The notes: generated from the letters alone by a model not told the origin. Shown: positions 51,807 through 61,107, counted from the first letter of the stretch. The stretch: 64,000 nt of DNA from Sphingopyxis jiangsuensis (GCF_016734905.1 NZ_JAERPO010000002.1:949524-1013523), one strand, 5' to 3'. Numbers and translations: made by a program.

Positions 51807-54011
51807 TTGCGCCGCGAACGACAGCAGGCATCGTCGGGTAAATCGTCACAATCGAACGCGAAACGGACCGCTTCGTCGGGCGGCGGCGGGCCGTCGCGGC
51901 TGCGCATCTGGATCAAGCGGATCGTCCGCTGGGCGCTTGGGCTGGCGCTGGTCGGCGCGGTCGCGCTGGGCGTTGCCGTCGCGATCGCGGTGCAGCGAAT
52001 GCCGAGTTTCGAGGAGCTCAAGAAATCGCCAGCCGGACAGACGATCCGCGTCCGCGCCGCCGACGGCACCGTTTTCCTGTCGCTCGGTCCCAACTACGGT
52101 CGCTGGCTGACGCTCCGCGAAACGCCCGAGGTGATGCAGGATGCGATGGTCGCGGTCGAGGACCGCCGCTTTCGCTATCACCCCGGCATCGATCCCGTCG
52201 GCATGGCGCGCGCTGCGATCGTTGCGGTGGAGAACTACGGCACCGGCCGCCGGATGCAGGGCGCATCGACGATCACGCAGCAGCTTGCGCGCAACATCTT
52301 TCTGTCGAACAGCTACACCTGGACGCGCAAGATGCGCGAAGCGGTGCTCGCGCTGGCGCTCGAATGGAAATTCTCGAAGGACGAGATTCTCGAGCTCTAC
52401 CTCAACAAGGTCTATTTCGGTGGCGGCAGCTATGGCATCGACGCCGCGTCGAACAGCTTTTTCGGCCATAGCGCGACCGAAATGTCGCTGTCCGAGGCCG
52501 CGGTGATCGCGGGGCTGGTCAAGGCACCGTCGCGCTATTCGCCAACCGCCGACGCGCAGGCGGCGCTGGGACGCGCGGGCGTCGTGCTGTCGGTGATGGT
52601 CGATGCAGGGGCCATCACGCAGGCGCAGGCCGATGCGGCGAAACCCGCCGATGTGCGGCTGGCCAAGGAGACCGGACAGAATAGCGCGCGCTATTTTACC
52701 GATTGGGCGCTGCCGCAGCTCGACATGCTGATCGACGAGGGCAGCGAGGCGCTCGACGTCTATACGACGATCGACCTCGGCATGCAGCGCGCCGCGACGG
52801 CTTCGATCCAGGCGAATACCCCTGGCAGCGTGCAAGGCGCGCTCGTGTCGCTCGATCGCGACGGGGCTGTGCGCGCCATGGTCGGCGGCACCGACTATGT
52901 CACCTCCAACTACAACCGCGCGACGCAGGCGCTGCGCCAGCCGGGGTCGGCGTGGAAGCTGTTCGTCTATATGGCGGCGCTCGAGGCGGGGTATAAGGTC
53001 GAGGACGAGGTCGTCGACGAGCCCGTGACGATCAACGGCTGGAGTCCACGCAACTCGTCGGGCCGCTTTTCCGGCGCGATCAGCCTGCGCACGGCCTTTG
53101 CCTATTCGATCAACACGATTGCCGCGAAGCTGGGCGACGAGATCGGCTTTTCGACCGTCGCCAATATGGCGCGACGGTTCGGCATCACGACGCCGGTCAA
53201 CACCCATCCGTCGATGGTGCTTGGCAGCGCCGAAGTGCGCGTCATCGACATGACCGCCGCCTTTGCCGCCGTATCGCGCGGCGGCATTTCGGTTCAGCCC
53301 TATGGCATCACCAAGGTCACGACCGCGGGCGGCGAGCTTCTCTATCAACGCCCGCCCGAGCGCGGGCAGCTTCTCGTCGACAAATGGGTCGCGGCGGGAA
53401 TCACCGACCTGCTCCAGACCGCGGTCAACACGGGTACGGGCCGCGCCGCGCAGATCGGCCGTCCCGTCGCGGGCAAGACCGGAACGACGTCGAGCAACAA
53501 GGACGGCTGGTTCCTCGGCTTTTCGAGCGGGCTCACGACCGGCGTGTGGATGGGACGCGACGACGCTCGCCCCGTCGGCGGGCTGCAGGGCGGACGGGCA
53601 CCCGCAAAGGCCTTTGCCGACTATATGCGCATCGCGGTTGCGCGGCGCCCGGTCGAGCAGTTCGATACCGAAGTCGTGCTTCCCGAATGGCAGCTCGAGG
53701 AAGAAGGCGACGCCTATTTCGGCGAGCCCGGAGAGGAAGGCTATGTCGACGAGAACGGCATGCCGATCGAACTGCCCTATGGCGGGTCGCAGCCCGAGTT
53801 CGGCGCGCCGCCGCCACCGCAGCCCGAGGGGCCGGTGCTCGACCAGCAATGGATCGAGGAGCAGACAGGACGCCGCGCGCCGCAGCCCGAGCCCAAAGGG
53901 CCGACACCGAAAACAGTAACGCCCCCTGCTCCCAAAACGACCCCGCCGCCCAAGGCGCAACAAGCGCCACAACAGCGCGCACGCGAACCTGGAACCGACG
54001 GAATCTATTAG
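51807..54011 (+). CDS. Class A penicillin-binding protein (PBP1A type)
   Basis: This is a bifunctional cell-wall synthase of about 734 residues. A Ser/Gly-rich cytoplasmic tail and one membrane helix (about 38-62) precede the glycosyltransferase domain, which has VAVEDRRFRYHPGIDP (catalytic Glu118), QGASTITQQLARN and ELYLNKVYFGGGSYGI. The transpeptidase has S381-AWK, S434-IN and K557-TGT in the expected order. The C-terminus is a Pro/Gln-rich disordered tail of about 90 residues with acidic stretches. The TTG at 51807 is the only start available before the helix, and AAAGGA lies about ten bases upstream. All three transpeptidase motifs are intact. Confidence 0.92.
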   Translation: MRRERQQASSGKSSQSNAKRTASSGGGGPSRLRIWIKRIVRWALGLALVGAVALGVAVAIAVQRMPSFEELKKSPAGQTIRVRAADGTVFLSLGPNYGRWLTLRETPEVMQDAMVAVEDRRFRYHPGIDPVGMARAAIVAVENYGTGRRMQGASTITQQLARNIFLSNSYTWTRKMREAVLALALEWKFSKDEILELYLNKVYFGGGSYGIDAASNSFFGHSATEMSLSEAAVIAGLVKAPSRYSPTADAQAALGRAGVVLSVMVDAGAITQAQADAAKPADVRLAKETGQNSARYFTDWALPQLDMLIDEGSEALDVYTTIDLGMQRAATASIQANTPGSVQGALVSLDRDGAVRAMVGGTDYVTSNYNRATQALRQPGSAWKLFVYMAALEAGYKVEDEVVDEPVTINGWSPRNSSGRFSGAISLRTAFAYSINTIAAKLGDEIGFSTVANMARRFGITTPVNTHPSMVLGSAEVRVIDMTAAFAAVSRGGISVQPYGITKVTTAGGELLYQRPPERGQLLVDKWVAAGITDLLQTAVNTGTGRAAQIGRPVAGKTGTTSSNKDGWFLGFSSGLTTGVWMGRDDARPVGGLQGGRAPAKAFADYMRIAVARRPVEQFDTEVVLPEWQLEEEGDAYFGEPGEEGYVDENGMPIELPYGGSQPEFGAPPPPQPEGPVLDQQWIEEQTGRRAPQPEPKGPTPKTVTPPAPKTTPPPKAQQAPQQRAREPGTDGIY

Positions 54012-54739
54012 GCGGTAAAGCGGTAGCGATGGAGCGCGCGCCCTTCGCGGCGCAGCCATTGCCGCGCCGCGCCGACATCGCCGTCGTGAAGCCTGTCGAC
54101 GAGCGCGTGGAAATCGGCACCATGGTCCATATGGCGCAAATGGGCGACCTCGTGCGCCACGGTCGCGCGGCGGACATGATCGGGCGCCATCACGAGCCGC
54201 CAGCTGTAGCGCAGATCGCCGTTCGCGGTGCAGCTGCCCCAGCGGCTGCGCGGATCGCCCACGCCGACGCGCCCCACCCTGAGCCCGGCCGACGCGGCGA
54301 TCGCCCGGCTTTCGCGATCGAGCAGCGCGCGCGCCTCGGCCTTCAGCCAGCGTTCGATGCGGCGGCCGACGGTTTCGGCGGGGCCGCCGACACCGAGCCG
54401 GTCGGCGTCGAGGCGCACAATCCGCGGCGCCTTTGCTTCCCAGTCGACGCGGCGCGCAATCCCGAAGACCGGCACCGCCGCGCCGGGGCCGACCAGCACG
54501 GGCGCGGCGGCCTTTCCCGCCTGTTCGTGCAGCCACTCCTGCTGTTCGCTCGCCCATTTGATCGCGCGCGCCGTACTCGACCGGCGCGGGAGGGTCAGGC
54601 GCAATTCGCCACGCGCCGCGTCGAGAATGAGCCGGTAACGGCGCGCACGCGCATGGGCGACGATGCGGACCGGCCACGGCGTATCGCCGATCCAGATGTG
54701 GGGGCCATCGGGCGCGAAGTCAGACGACGCGTTCGACAA
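54008..54739 (-). CDS. M48/SprT-like metallopeptidase (YgjP, DUF45)
   Basis: This putative zinc metallopeptidase has about 243 residues. The C-terminal half has RSRWGSCTANGDLRYSWRLVMAP and VAHEVAHLRHMDHGADFHALV (HExxH at about 196-200). This is the YgjP/DUF45 signature, with the third metal ligand in the following His cluster. The N-terminal half is a beta-rich domain. The start is uncertain: the only plausible codon is a TTG at 54739, inside the end of the YcgN gene by 20 bp, with a weak GAGAA upstream. The natural substrate is unknown. It is convergent with the PBP gene, overlapping by 4 bp. Confidence 0.82.
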   Translation of the reverse strand: MSNASSDFAPDGPHIWIGDTPWPVRIVAHARARRYRLILDAARGELRLTLPRRSSTARAIKWASEQQEWLHEQAGKAAAPVLVGPGAAVPVFGIARRVDWEAKAPRIVRLDADRLGVGGPAETVGRRIERWLKAEARALLDRESRAIAASAGLRVGRVGVGDPRSRWGSCTANGDLRYSWRLVMAPDHVRRATVAHEVAHLRHMDHGADFHALVDRLHDGDVGAARQWLRREGRALHRYRFTA

Positions 54740-55175
54740 GATGATTCTCGAGCGGTCCGGCGACGTCTTCGCCGACCGTCCAGCCGACGATCGATTCACC
54801 GGCCCGGTGAACCGCATCGCGGTCGCCGCAGACGAGATAATGCCAGTCGGGAAGCGAAAGCCCCTCGGCACGCAGGCGATAGGCGCAACTTTGCGGCAGC
54901 CATTCGATGTCGCCGACCTTTGCCTTGGTCAGCGTCAGACAGTCGGGAACGTGACGCCGGCGATGTTTATAGTCGCCGCAGCGTGCGGTCTTGAGGTCAA
55001 GCAGGCGGCACGCGACATTGGTCGGATAGATGCGCCCCGTATCGGCATCCTCCAGCTTGTGGAGGCAGCATTTCCCGCACCCGTCGCACAAAGCTTCCCA
55101 CTGCCCCGCGTCGAGGCTGGCGAGCGGCGCCTCCCAAAAGGGCGGCGCTGCCAAGGTCGGCGTTACTTCACCCAT
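54720..55175 (-). CDS. YcgN family cysteine-cluster protein
   Basis: The 151-residue protein matches the YcgN/UPF0260 family of cysteine-cluster (probably zinc- or iron-binding) proteins. It has FWEAPLASLDAGQWEALCDGCGKCCLHKLEDADTGRIYPTNVACRLLD, then CGDYKHRRRHVPDCLTLT and WLPQSCAYRLRAEG, a total of about nine conserved cysteines. The role is unknown. The ATG at 55175 overlaps the end of the SCO gene by 13 bp, and its own end overlaps the metallopeptidase gene by 20 bp, so the three minus-strand genes are coupled. Confidence 0.9.
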   Translation of the reverse strand: MGEVTPTLAAPPFWEAPLASLDAGQWEALCDGCGKCCLHKLEDADTGRIYPTNVACRLLDLKTARCGDYKHRRRHVPDCLTLTKAKVGDIEWLPQSCAYRLRAEGLSLPDWHYLVCGDRDAVHRAGESIVGWTVGEDVAGPLENHLVERVV

Positions 55176-55807
55176 TTTTCCAGCTCGGCGGCGACCGCAT
55201 CGGGGGTGCCTTCATCGGCATCGGTCGATGGATCGTCGAGCGGAAGCAGCGCCAGTGGCTTGCCTTCGGGATCCATCAGGAAGGCCAGCTGGCTATGCGC
55301 CATCAGATAGCGGTCGGGCGCCGACCCTTCGACCTTGTTATAGGTAACGACAAAGGCCTTTGCCGCAGCGGCAATCTGTTCGGGCGTCCCCGTGAGGCCG
55401 AGCAGCCGGGGGTGATAGCGCGCCACGAAGGGCTTGAGCGCCTCGGGGGTGTCGCGGGCAGGGTCGACGGTGACGAAGAGCGGTTGGATCTTCGCGCCGT
55501 GCTCGGGCGCCGCTTTCTCGAACTGCGCGAGGCCGCGCATCAGCTTTTGCAAGTCGACCGGGCAGATATCGGGGCAGAAGCTGTAGCCGAAATAGAGCAA
55601 CCGATATTTGCCCGCAAAGTCGGTGTCGCTGACGCTGTTGCCATCCTGATCGACGAGTGTGAACGGGCCGCCGATACGCGCACCCTCGAGCGGCGGGCGC
55701 GCGGACGGCGCTTCGGCGGGGCCGCCGCATGACGCGAGAGCGGAACCCAAAACCAGCATCAGGCTTGCACGGACCAGCCTTTGTCCCATATTTGCGAAGT
55801 TCATCAT
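55163..55807 (-). CDS. SCO1/SenC family copper chaperone lipoprotein
   Basis: This thioredoxin-fold periplasmic protein of 214 residues helps to assemble the CuA centre of cytochrome oxidase. The lipobox is LASC (about residue 27). The copper-binding motif GYSFCPDICPVDLQ has C78 and C82, and the distant histidine ligand is in YLMAHSQLAFLMD. VTVDPARDTPEALKPFVARY is typical of the family. Two ATGs in tandem (55807 and 55804) are possible. No oxidase genes are nearby, as is common for stand-alone SCO genes. Confidence 0.93.
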   Translation of the reverse strand: MMNFANMGQRLVRASLMLVLGSALASCGGPAEAPSARPPLEGARIGGPFTLVDQDGNSVSDTDFAGKYRLLYFGYSFCPDICPVDLQKLMRGLAQFEKAAPEHGAKIQPLFVTVDPARDTPEALKPFVARYHPRLLGLTGTPEQIAAAAKAFVVTYNKVEGSAPDRYLMAHSQLAFLMDPEGKPLALLPLDDPSTDADEGTPDAVAAELEKWVK

Positions 55808-55887
55808 GCAGCCAGCCTTGGTCGGCTAGGTAGCGAAAATCAACCTTTGTCGTCGCGCGTGCGGCGCTTGCCTGTGGGGGCCCTTTC

Positions 55888-56511
55888 ATGTTTCGTCGCG
55901 CGGAATTCCGCCTCGCCGCTTATCTGCTGTTCGCCGCCGCCGTTGGCAGCGCCCTTGCAGCGTCGCCCGCCAGCGCACAGTTCCGCGGCGGCTACGCCTT
56001 TTTGCAAGCAGTCGACAACCGCGACGGGACCAAGGCAACCGAAGCGATCAATGACGATCCGGCGCTCATCAACACGCGCCATCCCGACAATGGCGAGACG
56101 GCGCTGGCGATCGTGACCAAGCGCCGCGACACGACCTGGCTGCGCTTCCTCCTCGGCAAGAGCGCCGATCCCGGGATTGCCGACCGGCAAGGGATGACGC
56201 CGCTGATGCACGCCGCCCTCCTCAACTATACCGAAGGCGCCGAATATCTGGCCGACGGCGGCGCGCCGATCGATCAAACGAACCGCCGCGGCGAAACCGC
56301 GCTGATCCTGGCGGTTCAGTCGCGCAACGTCGCGATGGTCCGTTTTCTTGTGCAGCGCGGCGCCAATCCCGACAAGGCCGATCATATCGCGGGGCTGTCG
56401 GCACGCGATTATGCCAAGCGCGACGACCGCACCGGACAGATCATCGCGCTGCTCGATGCCAAGGCGGACACCGCCGAGCGCGACTTCGGACCGACCTTCG
56501 GCCCCGAATGA
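55888..56511 (+). CDS. Exported ankyrin-repeat protein
   Basis: The 207-residue protein has a signal peptide (cleavage after ASA-QFR, about residue 31) and four to five ankyrin repeats, such as NGETALAIVTKRRDTTWLRFLLGKSADPG, QGMTPLMHAALLNYTEGAEYLADGGAPID and RGETALILAVQSRNVAMVRFLVQRGANPD. Periplasmic ankyrin proteins in alphaproteobacteria are thought to mediate protein contacts; some partner catalases or toxins. Nothing more specific is visible. It is divergent from the SCO gene by about 80 bp and lies just before the ribB promoter. Confidence 0.85.
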   Translation: MFRRAEFRLAAYLLFAAAVGSALAASPASAQFRGGYAFLQAVDNRDGTKATEAINDDPALINTRHPDNGETALAIVTKRRDTTWLRFLLGKSADPGIADRQGMTPLMHAALLNYTEGAEYLADGGAPIDQTNRRGETALILAVQSRNVAMVRFLVQRGANPDKADHIAGLSARDYAKRDDRTGQIIALLDAKADTAERDFGPTFGPE

Positions 56512-56518
56512 CCAGTAC

Positions 56519-56562
56519 AATGTGATGTGGATATTGACTTTCACATTGAAATGTGAAAATTC
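56519..56562 (+). promoter_or_regulatory. Operator-promoter of the HTH-RibB gene
   Basis: A perfect palindrome, TTTCACATTGAAATGTGAAA (56539-56558, 9-bp arms, 2-bp centre), lies 10 bp before the start codon. A third half-site AATGTGA is at 56519-56525. A -35-like TTGACT at 56534-56539 touches the left arm, and an AT-rich -10 candidate (AAAATT at about 56556-56561) lies in the right arm. Binding would block RNA polymerase. The natural candidate regulator is the N-terminal HTH domain of the product itself. No FMN riboswitch is seen. Confidence 0.65.
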
Positions 56563-56568
56563 GCCAGC

Positions 56569-57843
56569 ATGTCCACGCAACTCATCGAGCGAATCCGCTC
56601 CATCGTCGAAGACGGGTCGGTGACCCGCTCGGGCCTCGCGCGCGCCGCTGGCCTCCACGCCAACAGCCTTCGCGACCTCGATTCGGACGGTTGGAATCCC
56701 ACCGCCGAAACGCTCCGCAAGCTGGAAAACTGGCTCGCCCACGGCAGCGACCTGTCGCCGATGGCGACGCCGGAGGAGATCATTGCCGAGGCGCGCAACG
56801 GCCGCATGTTCATCCTTGTCGACGACGAGGATCGCGAGAATGAAGGCGACCTGATCATCCCCGCGCAGATGGCGACGCCCGATTCGATCAATTTCATGGC
56901 AATGCACGGTCGCGGGCTCATCTGCCTGACCCTGACGCGCGAGCGGGTCGAAGCTTTGGGGCTCGAATTGATGAGCCGCAACAATCGCTCACGCCACGGC
57001 ACCGCCTTCACGACGTCGATTGAGGCACGCGAGGGAATCGACACGGGGATATCGGCGGCCGACCGCGCGCGAACCGTGTCGGTGGCGATCGATGCCGCCA
57101 AGGGCCGCGACGACATCGTCACGCCCGGTCACGTCTTTCCCTTGATCGCGCGCGATGGCGGCGTCCTGGTCCGCGCCGGGCATACCGAGGCAGCGGTCGA
57201 CATCAGCCGGTTGGCAGGGCTCAACCCGTCGGCGGTCATCTGCGAAGTGATGAACGACGACGGCACGATGGCGCGGCTCGACGACCTTATCCCATTTGCG
57301 CGGCGTCACGGCATGAAAATCGGCACGATCGCCGACCTGATCGCCTATCGCAGCCGCACCGACCGGCTTGTCGAATGCGTGGCGGACGAACCGTTCGAGT
57401 CCGACTATGGCGGCGACTGGCGGCTCAAATCCTATCGCAACAAAGTCGACGGCAGCGTCAATCTGGTACTCCAGAAGGGCGCGGTCGATCCTGAAGGCGT
57501 GACCTTGGTCCGCATGCACAAAGTGTCGCTGCTCGACGACATCATGGGGCGCCCCGGACCGCGCAAGCGCCGGCTTCAGCGTTCGATGCAGGCGATCGGC
57601 GAAGCCGGGTCGGGGGTCATCGTGCTATTGCTGCGCCCGCTTCCCGGAGCTGAAGATCCCGAAGCGGCTGCCCCGGCCGACGGCAAGGAGCTTCGCACCT
57701 ATGGCATCGGCGCGCAGATCCTTGCCGACCTTGGCGTCCATGCGATGGAACTGCTGACGCCGACGCACAGCAATATCGTCGGGCTCGAGGGCTATGGCCT
57801 GTCGGTCGTCGGCGAACGCGCAATTCCGGGGGAGAGCGAATAA
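56569..57843 (+). CDS. ribB: DHBP synthase (RibB) with N-terminal HTH domain and degenerate GTP cyclohydrolase II domain
   Basis: This enzyme converts ribulose-5-phosphate to 3,4-dihydroxy-2-butanone-4-phosphate for riboflavin. The first about 60 residues are a helix-turn-helix-like domain ([41 protein letters not shown]) not found in standard RibB. RibB follows, with [14 protein letters not shown] (85-97), [22 protein letters not shown] and [10 protein letters not shown], all catalytic acid/His motifs intact. The last about 150 residues align in position with GTP cyclohydrolase II but lack the cysteine zinc ligands and the QEGRGIGL-type loop, so that activity is surely lost. No Shine-Dalgarno is evident. 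The stop overlaps ribH by 1 bp. The HTH probably binds the palindrome just upstream. Confidence 0.9.
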   Translation: MSTQLIERIRSIVEDGSVTRSGLARAAGLHANSLRDLDSDGWNPTAETLRKLENWLAHGSDLSPMATPEEIIAEARNGRMFILVDDEDRENEGDLIIPAQMATPDSINFMAMHGRGLICLTLTRERVEALGLELMSRNNRSRHGTAFTTSIEAREGIDTGISAADRARTVSVAIDAAKGRDDIVTPGHVFPLIARDGGVLVRAGHTEAAVDISRLAGLNPSAVICEVMNDDGTMARLDDLIPFARRHGMKIGTIADLIAYRSRTDRLVECVADEPFESDYGGDWRLKSYRNKVDGSVNLVLQKGAVDPEGVTLVRMHKVSLLDDIMGRPGPRKRRLQRSMQAIGEAGSGVIVLLLRPLPGAEDPEAAAPADGKELRTYGIGAQILADLGVHAMELLTPTHSNIVGLEGYGLSVVGERAIPGESE

Positions 57844-58268
57844 TGGCGCATGTCCTGATCGCCGAAGCACGTTTTTACAGCCATCTCAACGATATGCTGC
57901 TCGACGGCGTGCGCAGCGCGCTCGAAGCCGAAGGGCATAGCCACGAGACGGTGACCGTTCCCGGCGCACTCGAACTGCCCGCCGCGATTTCGCTTGCCGC
58001 AGACAGCGGGCGCTATGACGCCTATGTCGCGCTCGGCGTCGTCATCCGCGGCGAAACCTATCATTTCGAGGTGGTGTCGAACGAAAGCGCGCGCGGCATC
58101 ATGGCATTGACGCTCGACGGGCTCGCCATCGGCAACGGCATCTTGACCGTCGAAAATGAAGAACAGGCGCTTGCACGCGCCGACAAGACGCGCAAGGATA
58201 AGGGCGGTGAAGCGGCGAAGGCCGCGCTCGCGATGCTCGCGCTGAAGGAACAGTTCGGAATTGGTTGA
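57843..58268 (+). CDS. ribH: 6,7-dimethyl-8-ribityllumazine synthase
   Basis: Lumazine synthase condenses the RibB product with 5-amino-6-ribitylaminouracil, the penultimate riboflavin step. The 141 residues have [21 protein letters not shown], the substrate-binding [14 protein letters not shown] and [25 protein letters not shown] with the catalytic His. [32 protein letters not shown] follows. The start codon shares one base with the ribB stop (TAATG), so translation is coupled and RibB control would extend to RibH. The RibA and RibD/RibE partners are elsewhere. Confidence 0.96.
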   Translation: MAHVLIAEARFYSHLNDMLLDGVRSALEAEGHSHETVTVPGALELPAAISLAADSGRYDAYVALGVVIRGETYHFEVVSNESARGIMALTLDGLAIGNGILTVENEEQALARADKTRKDKGGEAAKAALAMLALKEQFGIG

Positions 58269-58929
58269 TCGACCACCCCCCAGCCGCCTTTCCGTTGTCG
58301 AACGCGACGGGCGGCTGGTGGTCGTCGATCGCAAGACGGGCAAGACCCCGCCGAGCGCGGCCGAGCGCATGGCCGAACATGACCGCCGCCGCGGATACGA
58401 GGCCGAACGTCCACCGCTCCCCGAGCCGGTTTCCGAAGCCTTCGTCGAACCTGCGCCGCCACCCAGGAAAATAGCCGCGCCCGCCGCTTCGGTCCGCGCC
58501 GCGAAGCACGAGGCCGACGCGGCCGCGCGCGGACGCACGGCCGACATGCGCGGCGAGCCAAAGCGCAATCCGTGGGGCGAGCAAAAGCAGCGCAATCGGC
58601 CCGAACCGGCTCCCGCTCCTGCCGCGGCGCGCGCGCGAATCGCCGCGCGCGCTGCCACATCGGCGCCCGGCCGCAAGACCATCGTCACGGGGAAATGGTG
58701 GGACGAAAAGGGGCCGCGGACGATCGAGCTTGGCCCCAAGGGTCAACAGGCGCTGAGCGGCGGGTTCGTCACGCTGGCAATCGTCGCCGCGGTCTTTGCG
58801 ATTACCTTGCTGCTGATCCAGCCTGTCCTGCTCTTCATCGTCGCCTTTCTCGCTTTCCAGTTCGGCGGCAAGGCGCTGGCGCCGCTCGGCGCGTCGATCG
58901 TCGACAAGGCGCTCGCCGAGCGACATTAG
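58261..58929 (+). CDS. Hypothetical membrane protein
   Basis: The 222-residue protein has a long, charged, Ala/Pro/Arg-rich N-terminal part (about 1-165, probably disordered). Two hydrophobic segments lie at about 175-195 ([19 protein letters not shown]) and 196-212 ([14 protein letters not shown]). The TTG at 58261 overlaps the ribH end by 8 bp, with GGAAC upstream, so it is probably part of the ribBH transcript. I do not recognise a family. The start is uncertain because several other weak starts exist. Confidence 0.6.
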   Translation: MVDRPPPSRLSVVERDGRLVVVDRKTGKTPPSAAERMAEHDRRRGYEAERPPLPEPVSEAFVEPAPPPRKIAAPAASVRAAKHEADAAARGRTADMRGEPKRNPWGEQKQRNRPEPAPAPAAARARIAARAATSAPGRKTIVTGKWWDEKGPRTIELGPKGQQALSGGFVTLAIVAAVFAITLLLIQPVLLFIVAFLAFQFGGKALAPLGASIVDKALAERH

Positions 58930-58987
58930 CCTTTGATTTTACACCGACAGGCAATGCGCCCCCGCCTTCGCGGGGGCACAAGATGCG

Positions 58988-60079
58988 TTACGCCGCCTCG
59001 AGCGCCGGATAGTCGATATAGCCCTCCGGACCCGGCGAATACCAGGTTTTCGGATTGTCGGCGGCCCATGGCGCGCCCGTCCGGATGCGTTCGACAAGAT
59101 CGGGGTTGCCGATGAACGGCCGCCCGAAGGCGATGGCATCGGCAATGCCGTCGGCAAGCGCGGCTTCGGCGTTCGCTGTGTCATAGTCGCTGTTGAGGAT
59201 CAGCGGCCCCTTGAACGCCGCGCGAATCGAGGGCGACTGTTTGGGCACGTCGGTCCGCCCGAATGTACCGTCAGGACCGGGCTCGCGCAGTTCAAGGAAG
59301 GCAATGCCGAGCTTGTCGAGCGCCGCGGCGGCGACCGGGAAGAGCTTGTCGGGCGCGCTGTCGTCGACGCCCTGCGTGTCGCCGTTGGGCGACAGGCGCA
59401 CTGCGACGCGGTCGGCGCCCCAGACGCCGATCAGCGCCTCGGTCACTTCACCGAGCAGGCGGATCCGGTTCTCGACTGAACCGCCATAATCGTCGTCGCG
59501 CAAATTGCTGTTGTTGCGCAGGAACTGGTCTATCAGATAACCGTTCGCGCCATGGAGCTGGACGCCATCGAATCCCGCCTTTTTGGCGTTCTCCGCCGCA
59601 TGGACATAGTCGGCGATCACGCGCGGAATCTCGTCGAGGCGCAGCGGGCGCGCGACCTCATAGTCGAGCCGCCCGACGGGCGTGTGCGCCTGCCCGGGCG
59701 CCTTCGTCGCCGACGCCGACACCGGCGGCTTGCCGTCGTTGAACACCGAATGGACGACGCGCCCCATGTGCCAGAGCTGCGCGACGATGCGCCCGCCCGC
59801 TTCGTGCACCGCATCGGTCACTGGCTTCCAGCCTTCGACCTGCGCGTCGGTCCAAAGCCCCGGCGCATTGGGCCAGCCGAGTCCCTCCTGCGAGATCCCC
59901 GTCGCTTCCGAAATGATCAGCCCCGCCGACGCGCGCTGTCGGTAATATTCGCGCGCCAGCTCGTTGGGCACGAAGCCCGGGCCGGCGCGGCCGCGCGTCA
60001 GCGGCGCCATGATGATGCGGTTGGGCGCGTCGATCGCGCCAAGCTTGATCGGATCGAAGAGCGAGGGGGCTGAGGCCAT
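58988..60079 (-). CDS. Old Yellow Enzyme family alkene reductase
   Basis: This FMN-containing ene-reductase (NemA/XenA class) has 363 residues. It begins SLFDPIKLGAIDAPNRIIMAPLTRGRA and has the catalytic His/Asn pair in LHGANGYLIDQFLRNNSNLRDDDYGGSVENR (H176 and N179, with Tyr181 as proton donor). AQLWHMGRVVH and ADAIAFGRPFIGNPDLVERI are family motifs. Members reduce activated C=C bonds of enones, nitro-esters and similar compounds with NADPH. The ATG at 60079 has AAAGGTAAG upstream. No gene neighbourhood suggests a natural substrate. Confidence 0.95.
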   Translation of the reverse strand: MASAPSLFDPIKLGAIDAPNRIIMAPLTRGRAGPGFVPNELAREYYRQRASAGLIISEATGISQEGLGWPNAPGLWTDAQVEGWKPVTDAVHEAGGRIVAQLWHMGRVVHSVFNDGKPPVSASATKAPGQAHTPVGRLDYEVARPLRLDEIPRVIADYVHAAENAKKAGFDGVQLHGANGYLIDQFLRNNSNLRDDDYGGSVENRIRLLGEVTEALIGVWGADRVAVRLSPNGDTQGVDDSAPDKLFPVAAAALDKLGIAFLELREPGPDGTFGRTDVPKQSPSIRAAFKGPLILNSDYDTANAEAALADGIADAIAFGRPFIGNPDLVERIRTGAPWAADNPKTWYSPGPEGYIDYPALEAA

Positions 60080-60192
60080 TATTGCTTACCTTTCACTTTC
60101 TTCGCGACGGCGCTGCGGGCCGCCGCTATTGGGCTCGAAAGCTATGGACGCGGCGCGGCGATGACAACAGCAAGTAGCAAAAGAAAATCTAA

Positions 60193-61107
60193 ATGAACGA
60201 GAAGGCCCCCGCCCCCGACACCGCCCCGGTCGCGGCGACCGTGAGCCGCTGGGCCTTTGCGGCGCTCGTCGGCGGCAACCTTGCGCTCTCGCTCACCGCA
60301 ATGGTCGTGCGCTATGCCGATACCGGGCCGGTGGCGTCGGCGATGTGGCGGCTGCTTCTCGCGCTTCCCTTCCTGGCCCTCCTCGCGTGGCGCGAAACGG
60401 GCGGGCGGGCTCCGTCGAACCGCGCGCTGTGGATCGCGGGCGGCGCAGGCATCTTCTTCGCTTTCGACCTTGCCGCATGGCATATCGGAATCCTCCAGAC
60501 CAAGGTCGCCAACGCGACCTTGTTCGGCAACAGCGCGAGCCTGTTCCTCGTCCTGTGGGCCATATTGATCTCGCGCATGCTGCCGCGCGGGTGGCAGGCG
60601 CTTGCCGTGCTGCTCGCCTTTGCCGGGTCGGCGCTGCTGATGGGGCAAAGCTATGAGGCGTCGGCGCAATATCTGGTCGGCGACCTCTTCAGCCTGCTCG
60701 CGGGCGCACTCTATACGGGCTATGTCCTGCTCATGCAGCGCGTGCGCGGCGAGATCGGACCGTGGTCGGCGCTCGCCTGGTCGTCGGGCGCGGGCATTCC
60801 CATCCTGCTCGGCACGGCGCTGCTGCTGGGCGAGGCGATCCTGCCGCACAACTGGACCCCGCTCATCCTGCTCGCCGCGATGAGCCAGATCGTCGGGCAG
60901 GGCCTGCTCATCTGGGCGCTCCCGCGCTTCTCGCCACTCGTCGTCGGGCTGACATTGCTTGTCCAGCCGGTGGTCGCGGCGCTCGCGGGATGGATCGCGT
61001 TCGGTGAGGGGCTGAGTGCAGGCGATGTCGCGGGCGGGCTGATGGTGGCGGCGGCGCTCGTGCTGATACGGTTGCCGAACCGCCGCGCGAAGCCTATCGA
61101 AGCCTGA
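60193..61107 (+). CDS. DMT-superfamily transporter (EamA type)
   Basis: This inner-membrane carrier of 304 residues has ten predicted helices in two EamA repeats. The first (RWAFAALVGGNLALSLTAMVVRYADTGPVASAMWRLLLALPFLALLA) and second (DLFSLLAGALYTGYVLLMQRV and PLVVGLTLLVQPVVAALAGWIAFGE) show the usual pattern, with conserved small residues in the helix after 'R-x-L-x-A'. The substrate cannot be told from sequence; family members export amino acids, nucleosides or drugs. The ATG is at 60193. Its stop shares a base with the COQ9 start. Confidence 0.9.
   Translation: MNEKAPAPDTAPVAATVSRWAFAALVGGNLALSLTAMVVRYADTGPVASAMWRLLLALPFLALLAWRETGGRAPSNRALWIAGGAGIFFAFDLAAWHIGILQTKVANATLFGNSASLFLVLWAILISRMLPRGWQALAVLLAFAGSALLMGQSYEASAQYLVGDLFSLLAGALYTGYVLLMQRVRGEIGPWSALAWSSGAGIPILLGTALLLGEAILPHNWTPLILLAAMSQIVGQGLLIWALPRFSPLVVGLTLLVQPVVAALAGWIAFGEGLSAGDVAGGLMVAAALVLIRLPNRRAKPIEA

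Noticed and set aside
56400..56568. FMN riboswitch before ribB
   Set aside because: The leader is too short, the preceding gene ends at 56511, and none of the conserved riboswitch stems is seen. A palindromic operator is present instead.
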